Below are positions 17,834 through 25,825 of a stretch of 64,000 nt of DNA, piece by piece. The notes beneath the pieces are model-generated. The model did not search any database, was not told where the DNA came from, and saw only the letters and a list, made by a program, of their open reading frames with translations. Made by a program: the position numbers and the translations under genes. Within the stretch, counting starts at the first letter, position 1; each line of letters starts with the position of its first letter. The stretch comes from Shinella daejeonensis (GTDB lineage: Bacteria > Pseudomonadota > Alphaproteobacteria > Rhizobiales > Rhizobiaceae). The stretch spans positions 744,001 to 808,000 of the forward strand of contig NZ_JAHWXY010000002.1 of assembly GCF_024281235.1 (NCBI RefSeq). Direction: 5' to 3'.

Positions 17834-19360
17834 TTATCGGCCGAGGCCCTGCAATCTGTCCCAGCTGTCTTCGAGGGATGCCGGCAGGCGGTGTTTCATG
17901 ATGCGCTGGCTCGGGGTGCGCTCGAAATCGGCGACCACGGCGAGATAGCGCGGGTTCTGGAACGGGGCGAGCCTCCGGGCGAGCCAGTCGGAAAGGTCCG
18001 CATAGTCAACCTCGGCGCCGGCCTTCGGCTTGATGAAGAGCTTGATCTCCTGCTCGCCGACCTCTGCCTTGACGCCGATCATCGCGCAATCCTCCACCAT
18101 GGGATGGCCGCCGGCGATATGCTCGACTTCGAAGGCCGAGACGTTCTCGCCCTTCACCCGTACGCTGTCGGTCAGGCGACCGAGGAAGTAGAGATTGCCG
18201 TCGGCATCGATCATGCCGAGGTCGCCGGTATGAAAGCCGTCGGGCCGCAGCGCCTTTGCCGTCGCCTCCTCATTGCGGAAATAGCCCGCGAAGACCGCGC
18301 CTGCCTGGCGCGGGTGGACGACGATCTCGCCTTGTACGCCGGCCGCCACGGGCAAGCCCTGTTCGTCGTGTATTTCCACCGAAAGCCACGGCACGGGGGT
18401 GCCGACCGAGCCAAGCACGCCGTTCGCGTTGAAGGTCGTGATGCTGGAGGATTCGGTCATGCCGTAGCATTCGCGCAGCGGCGTGCCGAAGCGGTCCTCG
18501 AAGGCGCGCCAGATGTCACGCGGGCAGCCACCGCCCCAGGCGACGCGTACCTTATGATCGCGGTCGCGCTCGCTCTCCGGCTGCTTGAGCAGGATTTGCA
18601 GGACACCGCCGAGATAATGGATCTGTGTCGCGCCGCATTCGCGGACCTGATCCCAGAACCGGCTTGCACTGAAGCGCTGCACCATGGAAAGCGTGACGTC
18701 GCGCAGCAGGGGGATCGGAATGAGCTGGGCGCCGCCAATGTGATAGAGCGGTTCCCAGACGAAGAAGACGTCGCCGTCCCGCGCCTCCGAGCAGAGCATC
18801 GCCCCCTCGGCGGCGTAGCGCAGCATGCGGTGGGTCACGCGGACCCCTTTCGGGCGGCCGGTCGTGCCGGAGGTATAGTTCAGCGCGAAAAGATCGTCCG
18901 CTGACGGCAGTTCCTCGGAGAAGACATGACCGCCATCGGCCAGCCGATCCAGCGAATCCGCCTCTCCCGCCTCGGCGACGAGCCGGAAGGTCGTCACGTC
19001 GACGCCGCATCCCTGGATGTTCGGGAAGAGGTCGCGATCGGCAAAGACCACCTTCGGGTCGCAGTGCTCCAGAATGTATTTCAGTCCGTCACCAAGCAAC
19101 TGGACGTTCACCGGCACCCAGACGGCGCCGCATTTGGCTATGGCGAACAGCACGGCGAGGCTGTCGGGGCTGTTGCGCAGCATGAGCGCCACGCGATCCC
19201 CCTTGACGACACCGAGACGGCGAAGGGCGACTGCAACGCTGTCCGACTTGCGATGCAGGTCCGCAAAGCTGATCGGCGCGCCGTCGAACGTCGCATAGAT
19301 GGCGTCGGGAGCAATGGCGGCGCGGGCCGGCAGGCGGGAAATGAAACCTTGGTCTTGCAC
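17834..19360 (-). CDS. Acyl-CoA synthetase (AMP-forming), crotonobetaine/carnitine-CoA-ligase-like
   Basis: 508 residues of the ANL superfamily. The ATP-binding P-loop YTSGTTGRPKGVRVTH is near 165, ECYGMTESS near 290, and the hinge GDLGMIDADGNLYFLGRLTD near 400, with a C-terminal lysine in FERTPSQRIMKHRLP. It activates a carboxylic acid to its CoA thioester through an acyl-AMP. CaiC-like enzymes are the closest recognisable group, but specificity is not readable. It lies between the hydratase and alcohol dehydrogenase genes with about 50-bp gaps. Confidence 0.9.
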   Translation of the reverse strand: MQDQGFISRLPARAAIAPDAIYATFDGAPISFADLHRKSDSVAVALRRLGVVKGDRVALMLRNSPDSLAVLFAIAKCGAVWVPVNVQLLGDGLKYILEHCDPKVVFADRDLFPNIQGCGVDVTTFRLVAEAGEADSLDRLADGGHVFSEELPSADDLFALNYTSGTTGRPKGVRVTHRMLRYAAEGAMLCSEARDGDVFFVWEPLYHIGGAQLIPIPLLRDVTLSMVQRFSASRFWDQVRECGATQIHYLGGVLQILLKQPESERDRDHKVRVAWGGGCPRDIWRAFEDRFGTPLRECYGMTESSSITTFNANGVLGSVGTPVPWLSVEIHDEQGLPVAAGVQGEIVVHPRQAGAVFAGYFRNEEATAKALRPDGFHTGDLGMIDADGNLYFLGRLTDSVRVKGENVSAFEVEHIAGGHPMVEDCAMIGVKAEVGEQEIKLFIKPKAGAEVDYADLSDWLARRLAPFQNPRYLAVVADFERTPSQRIMKHRLPASLEDSWDRLQGLGR

Positions 19361-19410
19361 GCTGGAATCCTGGGAAACAATGGGTATGGAAAACGGCTCT
19401 CGCGTTCCGG

Positions 19411-20184
19411 TCAGCCGGATTTCACCTTGCCTTTTGCGGCGAGGAACTTCTCCATCATGCGATTGGGCTCGCCATCGCCATAGGCGATGCGCTGGTTGCG
19501 CACGCCGGCGGCAAGAGCATCGCGGAAGCGGGCTTCTGTGATTTCCTGAAAGCGTTGCTTGTTCAGCTTCATGGCGAGCCGGGGCTTGGCGGCAAGTTCT
19601 TCGCCCAGTTCAAGCGCGGCGGCAAGCACGTCTTCGCGCGGCACGATCCGGTTGATGAGACCGATCGCGACGCATTCCGCCGCCTCCATCATACGGCCGC
19701 TCAGCGTCAGGTCGGTGGTGCGCGCAAGCCCGATCATTTCCATCATGATCCACGGGCCGGTGGTGCTGGCGATGCCGGAGTTGATCTCCGGCTGCCCCAT
19801 CCTGACGCCCTCGTGGCCGATCCGGAAGTCGCCAAGCAAGGTCACCTGGAAGGCGGAGCCGGCGGCAAGGCCGTTCAGCGCCATGATCAGCGGCTTGGTC
19901 AGGCTGCGAATGCGGTCGTAGAGGCGTTCCCATTCGCCGATCCAAAGCTCCGCCCGGTCGGGATCGAAGGTCTTGGTTTCGTTGAGGTCCTGTCCTGCGC
20001 CGAACGCGCGCTCGCCGGCGCCCGTGAGGATGATCGCACCGACTGCCGCATCCTGCTCGGCCGCCTCCAGCGCCTCTATGAGATCGGAACGCATCGGGGA
20101 ATGCCAGGCGTTGAGAACCTCCGGGCGGTTCAGCGTGATCACGCGGCATGCGCCGCGCTGTTCTGTCAGGATGAAATTTGCCAT
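19411..20184 (-). CDS. Enoyl-CoA hydratase/isomerase family protein
   Basis: About 257 residues from ATG 20184 (MANFILTEQRGACRVITLNR). The crotonase fold is shown by GAGERAFGAGQDLNE (first oxyanion segment), ALNGLAAGSAFQVTLLGDFR and GQPEINSGI, whose glutamate matches one catalytic Glu. It hydrates or isomerises an enoyl-CoA. It is the first gene of the operon running to the aldehyde dehydrogenase, and a palindromic operator lies 24 bp upstream of its start. Confidence 0.9.
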   Translation of the reverse strand: MANFILTEQRGACRVITLNRPEVLNAWHSPMRSDLIEALEAAEQDAAVGAIILTGAGERAFGAGQDLNETKTFDPDRAELWIGEWERLYDRIRSLTKPLIMALNGLAAGSAFQVTLLGDFRIGHEGVRMGQPEINSGIASTTGPWIMMEMIGLARTTDLTLSGRMMEAAECVAIGLINRIVPREDVLAAALELGEELAAKPRLAMKLNKQRFQEITEARFRDALAAGVRNQRIAYGDGEPNRMMEKFLAAKGKVKSG

Positions 20185-20207
20185 CAAAGTATTCCGTATC
20201 ACATTGC

Positions 20208-20225
20208 AATACGAAATATCGTATT
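20208..20225. promoter_or_regulatory. Palindromic operator upstream of the enoyl-CoA hydratase operon
   Basis: AATACGA-TATT-TCGTATT on the minus strand is a perfect 7-bp inverted repeat with a four-base centre. A related half-site (ATACGGAATA) lies a few bases downstream. A TetR-, IclR- or GntR-type dimer would fit; the regulator is unknown. Confidence 0.5.
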
Positions 20226-20324
20226 TTAATATATGAAAATGTCAACGGGATTCTTCACGGCGCGAGAATTATCAGCCGGAGAACGGAATGATGCTGAAAG
20301 GGCGGGATCGCCGTGCAGGAACGG

Positions 20325-21350
20325 TCAGCGAACCCCGAACAGGCGATGCGACCGGCGCAGTCTTGCGGGTGTGACATGGTAGGAGCGCCGGAACCAGTGG
20401 ATGAAGTGGGCGCAATCGGTGAAGCCGCATTCATAGGCGATCTGCGCTATGGAACGGTCGCTGTTGAGAAGCATCCATTTCGCCGCTTTCAGCCGCATCT
20501 GACGCCAGTAGCGGGCCGGCGAAACCTGTAGATGCTTGCGGAACAGCCGGCTCAACTCCCGCTCGGACGTGCCGATGCTTGCCGCGATATCCGAGATGGG
20601 GCAAAGCTCGTACATCTTCTGGCGCATGATCCCGATGGCGTTCACCACGCGGCGATCCCCGCATTTCAGGCCGAGATCGAATTCCTCCGCCGCCTTGGTC
20701 CTGTCGAAGCCGTGGTCGCCGAGAAGATAGTGGACCGCCTTGTGGGCGCGCGATTCTCCGCAGGCCTGCGCGACGAGGAACATGGCCAGATTGATCGCGG
20801 CAAGGCCGCCCGGCGAGGTGATGATGTTGCCGTCCGAAACGACGGGCGTGTCGGTGACCGCGATGACATCGGGAAAATATTGCCGGAGCGCCCCGGCGAC
20901 CGAGAAATGTACCGCGCAGCGCTTGCCCGCAAGCAATCCCGCTTCTGCAAGAATAAAGCTGCCGGTGCAGCTTCCGACAAGGGGAACGTCCTTGCCCGCG
21001 GCCTTGCGCAGGAAATCATAAAGGGCGGGGGCGGGTTTTTCCGTGCTGTGCAGGATGCCGCCGTGCACGACGATATAATCGTAGTCGGCCGGATCACCGA
21101 AAGCCTTGTCCGGCTGTATCGTCATGCCGCAACTCGCGCGAATGGGAGATGTGTCGTGCGAAAGGAAATCCCAGGTGCAATAGATCTGGCGGCTGAAATC
21201 GCTTTCGTCGCCGGCAAGGCGCAGGAAGTCCACGAAACAGGCGAGCGGCATCAAGGTGAAGTGCGGGACCGGCACGATGCCGATCCGCAGCGGCGTCTCG
21301 ATGAGCGGGGGCGGTTTGGCGGGGCCGAGGTGAGAATAATCCCGATGCAA
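20325..21350 (-). CDS. GlxA-type AraC-family regulator with DJ-1/PfpI-like domain
   Basis: About 341 residues. The N-terminal half is a class-I glutamine-amidotransferase-like (DJ-1/PfpI) sensor with VGSCTGSFILAEAGLLAG holding the nucleophile-position cysteine. The C-terminal 100 residues are a double AraC helix-turn-helix (IGTSERELSRLFRKHLQVSP, then IAYECGFTDCAHFIHWFRR). TTG 21350 was chosen because GGAGG lies eight bases upstream and the length fits the family. It diverges from a betaine-type binding-protein gene; GbdR-like members control betaine/dimethylglycine catabolism, matching the next two genes. Confidence 0.88.
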   Translation of the reverse strand: MHRDYSHLGPAKPPPLIETPLRIGIVPVPHFTLMPLACFVDFLRLAGDESDFSRQIYCTWDFLSHDTSPIRASCGMTIQPDKAFGDPADYDYIVVHGGILHSTEKPAPALYDFLRKAAGKDVPLVGSCTGSFILAEAGLLAGKRCAVHFSVAGALRQYFPDVIAVTDTPVVSDGNIITSPGGLAAINLAMFLVAQACGESRAHKAVHYLLGDHGFDRTKAAEEFDLGLKCGDRRVVNAIGIMRQKMYELCPISDIAASIGTSERELSRLFRKHLQVSPARYWRQMRLKAAKWMLLNSDRSIAQIAYECGFTDCAHFIHWFRRSYHVTPARLRRSHRLFGVR

Positions 21351-21528
21351 GCGGCCCGCCTCCGGCTTCCGACGAAAATTGTCCGAAACGTACAATACGC
21401 GCACTCTCACGGCAACTAGCCTGCGTTGCGTGGGAGAAACGGGAACGGTGGACAGGCAGAACAACAAGGCAAGCCTTGCACCGCGCTCGGCGTATTGACG
21501 CAGCAAGACATCCTGAGGGGGAGCGGAC

Positions 21529-22524
21529 ATGAGGAATCTTCTGGCATTTGGGATCATCGGCATGACTGCGGGCTTCGCCGCGCCGGCAAGCGCGGAGTGC
21601 GGTACGATCACCGTGGCGAACATGAACTGGCAAAGCGGCGAACTGCTCGCGCATGTGGACAAGATCGTCCTTGAGCGCGGCTTCGGCTGTCAGGTCGATT
21701 TCATACCCGGTGATACGGTGCCGACCATCACATCCATGGTGGAAAAGGGAGCGCCGGACATCGCGGGCGAGGCCTGGGTGGACCTCGTTCCCGAAATCGT
21801 GAAGCGCGGAACGGACGAAGGCCGGATTGTACAAATCGGACAGGCTTTGTCCGAGGGCGGCGTGCAGGGCTGGTTCGTTCCGAAATATGTCGTCGACGCC
21901 AATCCGCAGATCAAGACGGTCGATGACGCCTTCGCCCATCCGGAACTCTTTCCCCATCCGGAAGACCCGTCGAGGGGCGCGGTCTTCAATGGTCCGAGCG
22001 GTTCGGGCGGCTCGGTGGTGAGCGCGCAGCTTTTCAACGCCTACGGCGGCCCCTCGAAGAACTTCGGTCTCGTCGATCCCGGCACGCAGGCCGGTCTCGA
22101 CGGGGCGATGGCGAAGGCAAACGAGCGCAAGGAGGGATGGCTCGGCTATTACTGGTCGCCCACCGCCCTTCTCGGCAAATACGCCATGGTTCGGCTGGAG
22201 GCGGGCGTGCCGCATGACGCAGCGGAATGGAAGCGGTGCAACACCGTTGCCGATTGTCCGGATCCGCAGCGGAACGAATGGCCGAAGGACAATGTCGTGA
22301 CGCTCGTCACGAAGCGGCTGGCGGACGGCAGCCATCCGGAGGTGGCGGATTACCTCGGCAAACGCGCCTGGGACAACCAGACCGTCAGTTCGGTCATGGC
22401 CTGGATGACGGACACGCAGGCAAGCGGCGAGGAAGGTGCGATCCACTTCTTCAGGGAACATCCCGATCTCTGGAAGACATGGCTTCCGGCCGACGTCGCG
22501 GCCAAGATCGAAACCGCCCTCTAG
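21529..22524 (+). CDS. ABC transporter substrate-binding protein, glycine betaine/proline-betaine (OpuAC) type
   Basis: 331 residues. A signal peptide (MRNLLAFGIIGMTAGFAAPA, cleavage near SAE-C) precedes an OpuAC-like fold. TITVANMNWQSGELLAHVD and GEAWVDLVPEIV supply residues of the quaternary-amine binding cage, and WLGYYWSPTALLGKYAMV is also typical. GGGGGAGC lies upstream of the start. No permease or ATPase is adjacent, so it must work with an unlinked ProV/ProW-type transporter. It precedes the demethylase gene by 53 bp. Confidence 0.88.
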   Translation: MRNLLAFGIIGMTAGFAAPASAECGTITVANMNWQSGELLAHVDKIVLERGFGCQVDFIPGDTVPTITSMVEKGAPDIAGEAWVDLVPEIVKRGTDEGRIVQIGQALSEGGVQGWFVPKYVVDANPQIKTVDDAFAHPELFPHPEDPSRGAVFNGPSGSGGSVVSAQLFNAYGGPSKNFGLVDPGTQAGLDGAMAKANERKEGWLGYYWSPTALLGKYAMVRLEAGVPHDAAEWKRCNTVADCPDPQRNEWPKDNVVTLVTKRLADGSHPEVADYLGKRAWDNQTVSSVMAWMTDTQASGEEGAIHFFREHPDLWKTWLPADVAAKIETAL

Positions 22525-22577
22525 CAACGCGGCTCCGGTGCGGGCATCCGTCCGCGCCGCCCGCTTCGGATAGTCAG

Positions 22578-24563
22578 ATGACGAGCAAGTTCCCGAAAAT
22601 CTTCTCCGAGATCGCCCTCGGTCCGCATCGCCTGAAAAACCGGGTCGTCTTCGGCGCGCATACCGCCAATATGTCCGAGAACGGCCTGCCCGGCGATCAG
22701 CATATCGCCTATTACGTGGAGCGGGCGCTGGGCGGCGCGGCGATGATCGTCGTCGAACCGATGCCGGTCCATCCGGCGGCGGTTCTCACGCGCGGCAATT
22801 TCCGCACCTGCGACGATGCGGTGATCCCGGCCTTCCGCCGGCTGACGGATGCGGTCAAGGCGCATGGCGCGGTGGTGCTCCAGCAGCTCTATCATGTCGG
22901 CAGTCATGGCGATTCCGATCTGTCCTATCATGCCCACTGGTCGCCCTCCGGCGGTCCGAGCTACCATGACAGCGATGGCTCGCATGCGATGACGGAAAGC
23001 GAGATCGAGGAGACCGTCGAAGCCTTCGTGAAGGCTGCCGAACGCTGCCGGGCCTCGGGCTTCGACGGGGTCGAGGTCTGGGCGGCTTATGGCGGTCTGG
23101 TCGACCAGTTCTGGACGCCATTCTACAACCGGCGCGAGGATCGCTGGGGCGGGGCGCTTGAAAACCGCATGCGCTTTTCACGCGAGATCCTTGGTCGCAT
23201 CCGCGCGCGCTGCGGGCCGGAATTCGTTATCGGCCTGACGGTCAGCGACGAGCCGGGCTGTCCCACCGCGCTGACGCGCGACCAGCTTGCCGAGATCGTC
23301 GGGCTGCTCGATGGCGAGCGTCTCATCGATTATGTGACCTGCGGCTCCGGCGGCTATTTCGACTACGGCAGCCTGATGCCGACGTTCCTTTATCCCGAGC
23401 GGCTCGGCGCGGAACTGTCGGCGCGGCTGAAGACGGTGGTCCACAACGCGCTGGTGATTGCCGAAAGCCATATCCGCACGCCGGAAAACGCGGAAATCAC
23501 GCTGGGCGAGGGTGCGGCGGACCTCGTTTCGATCGTGCGTGGCCAGATCGCCGATCCCCATCTCGTCAACAAGGCGCGCGATGGCGTGCCGGAGGATATC
23601 CGCGGCTGTCTGTCCTGCAACCAGATGTGCTGGGGCCGTCGCTCCCGCGACTACTGGATAAGCTGTCTCATCAATCCCTCGGTCGGCCGGGAGGCGGAAT
23701 GGGGCGGGGATCGCCTGAGCCCCGCCGAAAGGCCGAAATCGGTTCTGGTGGTCGGCGGTGGGCCGGCAGGACTGGAAGCGGCGCGCGTCGCCGCCGAGCG
23801 CGGTCATCGCGTCGTTCTCGCGGAGGCCTCGGACCGGCTTGGCGGAGCCTTCCGTCTTGCCGGCGAGCAGCCGCGCCGTGCGCAGATCCTCGATCTCATC
23901 GGCTGGTACGAGACGCGGTTCGAAAAGCTCGGCGTGGAGGTTCGCCTCAACGCCTATATGGAGGCGGCGGACGTCGCGGCGCACGGGGCGGATGCGGTTG
24001 TCGTGGCGACGGGCTCGCTGCCGCCGGAGACCGGATTCCAGAAGGCGCTGCCGGAGCGTCCCGGCCTGCCGGGACTGGAAAACGGCAATGTCTTTTCCGC
24101 TGAAAGTGTCATGGCGCGCGCGGCGCGTCCCGGAAGGCGGATCGTACTGCTCGATGAAACGGGCGGATGGAAGGGCTGCGGCACAGCCTGGAAACTTGCC
24201 GAACAGGGACATGAGGTGCTGCTCGTCACGCCGGACGCCCTCGTCGGCAAGGAATTGCAGCGCACTGCCGCGGATGTGGCGCTGCGGCGGACCTTGAGGA
24301 AACTCGGCGTGCAGTTCTTCACGGAAACCAGCGTCGATCGCTGGCAGGGCGATGCTGCCGTGCTGATCTCGCATCTGACGGGCGCTGTGGAGACCGTCGC
24401 GGCCGATAGCCTGGTGATGGCCACGACGAACGAAGCGGCGAACTGGCTCGCCCTCGAACTTGCCGGGGAAGGCGTCGATTTTATCGAGATCGGCGATGGA
24501 GTCGCGCCGCGCCAGGCACCCTACGCTTTCTACGAGGGGCGCAGGGCTGGAATGAGCCTCTGA
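22578..24563 (+). CDS. NADH:flavin oxidoreductase / N-demethylase (dimethylglycine or stachydrine type)
   Basis: About 661 residues from ATG 22578. Residues 1-370 form an OYE-like FMN TIM barrel (FGAHTANMSENGLPGDQHI; VDQFWTPFYNRREDRWGG). CLSCNQMCWGRR followed by a fourth Cys binds a 4Fe-4S cluster (C-x2-C-x3-C-x11-C). From about 395 an FAD/NAD(P) domain begins (VVGGGPAGLEAARVAAERGH). The layout matches trimethylamine-dehydrogenase relatives, of which DgcA and StcD demethylate dimethylglycine or stachydrine. The betaine-type binding protein and GlxA-type regulator support that role. Confidence 0.85.
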   Translation: MTSKFPKIFSEIALGPHRLKNRVVFGAHTANMSENGLPGDQHIAYYVERALGGAAMIVVEPMPVHPAAVLTRGNFRTCDDAVIPAFRRLTDAVKAHGAVVLQQLYHVGSHGDSDLSYHAHWSPSGGPSYHDSDGSHAMTESEIEETVEAFVKAAERCRASGFDGVEVWAAYGGLVDQFWTPFYNRREDRWGGALENRMRFSREILGRIRARCGPEFVIGLTVSDEPGCPTALTRDQLAEIVGLLDGERLIDYVTCGSGGYFDYGSLMPTFLYPERLGAELSARLKTVVHNALVIAESHIRTPENAEITLGEGAADLVSIVRGQIADPHLVNKARDGVPEDIRGCLSCNQMCWGRRSRDYWISCLINPSVGREAEWGGDRLSPAERPKSVLVVGGGPAGLEAARVAAERGHRVVLAEASDRLGGAFRLAGEQPRRAQILDLIGWYETRFEKLGVEVRLNAYMEAADVAAHGADAVVVATGSLPPETGFQKALPERPGLPGLENGNVFSAESVMARAARPGRRIVLLDETGGWKGCGTAWKLAEQGHEVLLVTPDALVGKELQRTAADVALRRTLRKLGVQFFTETSVDRWQGDAAVLISHLTGAVETVAADSLVMATTNEAANWLALELAGEGVDFIEIGDGVAPRQAPYAFYEGRRAGMSL

Positions 24564-24582
24564 AGCGGAACACAAAGAGATA

Positions 24583-24619
24583 GAGCGATTTCGCGCTTCG
24601 GAGAAAAGCGGAATTGCTC
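24583..24619. repeat. Imperfect palindromic repeat between convergent genes
   Basis: GAGCGATTTCGC / GCGGAATTGCTC separated by 13 bases forms an imperfect hairpin between two convergent genes. It resembles dispersed palindromic elements of rhizobial genomes and could terminate both transcripts. Only one copy is in the window. Confidence 0.4.
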
Positions 24620-24632
24620 CAGCTGTGGGCTT

Positions 24633-25520
24633 TCAGGAGGTTGTCGAGGGCGGGCTCTCGATGCCGAGACGGCTTTCTCGCCAGACGGTGAACAGGCCGG
24701 CGCCGACGACGATCAGGGCGCCGATCACCATGTTGAATGTCAGGCTCTCGCCAAAGAAGACGATAGCGACGCCGACGCTGAGAACGAGCTGGAGATAGGT
24801 CAGCGGCTGCACCTCCGAGGCGCTCAGCAATCCGTAAGCCTTGATCAGGAAGTAGTGGCTGAGAGCGCCGCACACGCAGAGCGCGGCCATCGCCGGCCAG
24901 TCACTCATTGGAATGGGCGTCCAGTAGAACGGACCGACGAGGGTGATGGCGAGCGCGCCCATGACGCCGGCGTAGAGGACGCTGGTTACGGCGGAATCCT
25001 GACGGCTGACCGCCCGGGTGGCGATGCCGTAAAAAGCATACATGATGCCCGCGACAAGCGGCAGCAGAAGCCGGATGTCGAAATGGACGTTCAGGGGATT
25101 GAGGATCACCAGAACGCCGATGAGGCCGACGACGACCGCAAGGCCCCGTCGCCAGCCAACCTTTTCACCGAGCAGCGGGACCGAGAGGATGGTGATGATC
25201 AGCGGCGTGACCTGGAGGATCGCCTGACTCATCGCCAGTCCGGCGGTGGTGAAGGCAAAGATGACGATGACGATTTCGGTCGCCAGCAAGACGCCGCGGA
25301 TGGTCTGAAGGACGGGCTGCCGCGTCACGAAGGCGCGACGCAGGCCACCCGGCGACGACGCCGCCAGCAGGGCGACGAAACCCGCGAACGCCCAGAAGCG
25401 GATCATGGTGACCACGATCGGCGGATATTTTTCGCCTAGCAGTTTGGAAAACCCGTCCTGGCCGGCAAAGATCGTGACGGCCAGGAGCACATAGACGTAG
25501 CCCAGTGTTTTGCTTTTCAT
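24633..25520 (-). CDS. EamA/DMT-family transporter
   Basis: About 295 residues with ten hydrophobic segments in two EamA repeats (ILQVTPLIITILSVPLLGEK in the first; YLQLVLSVGVAIVFFGESL in the second). DMT proteins usually export amino acids, metabolites or drugs. ATG 25520 gives the normal family length; the longer frame adds a charged extension unlike the family. It is convergent with the demethylase gene. Substrate unknown. Confidence 0.85.
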   Translation of the reverse strand: MKSKTLGYVYVLLAVTIFAGQDGFSKLLGEKYPPIVVTMIRFWAFAGFVALLAASSPGGLRRAFVTRQPVLQTIRGVLLATEIVIVIFAFTTAGLAMSQAILQVTPLIITILSVPLLGEKVGWRRGLAVVVGLIGVLVILNPLNVHFDIRLLLPLVAGIMYAFYGIATRAVSRQDSAVTSVLYAGVMGALAITLVGPFYWTPIPMSDWPAMAALCVCGALSHYFLIKAYGLLSASEVQPLTYLQLVLSVGVAIVFFGESLTFNMVIGALIVVGAGLFTVWRESRLGIESPPSTTS

Positions 25521-25825
25521 GGATGCGCGAACTTTATCTTCAGGGGTCTGGCGAGGCGACGGTGTCAGGGCAGGTTTAGCGTTAGCGGTAAGGGAACGCC
25601 ACAGCCCTCGGCGTTTCTTCTCCATTCGTCCGATGGCTATTCCGCCGGCAAGCCGTTTCCCGCGATGAAATCCGCGGCTTTTCCCTGCCTGCCCAGGCGT
25701 CGGGTTGCAGGAGGGCATCCTCGATCAATATAGCCATCGGAACCGGACATGCCACTCAAGAAAGACTTGAACGCGCCCGATCCGGCAAATAGCTTCGCGT
25801 CGGTGAGTATGCGGCAGGATTGGGA
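25521..25825. other. Divergent intergenic region
   Basis: 305 bp between divergent genes. It must hold promoters for both, but I see no clear -35/-10 pair, palindrome or small gene with a ribosome-binding site. Confidence 0.4.

Noticed and set aside
21094-22527. Minus-strand frame of 477 codons spanning the betaine-binding gene and the regulator start
   Set aside because: It crosses two well-supported genes in other frames and matches neither strand's families until it enters the regulator region out of phase.
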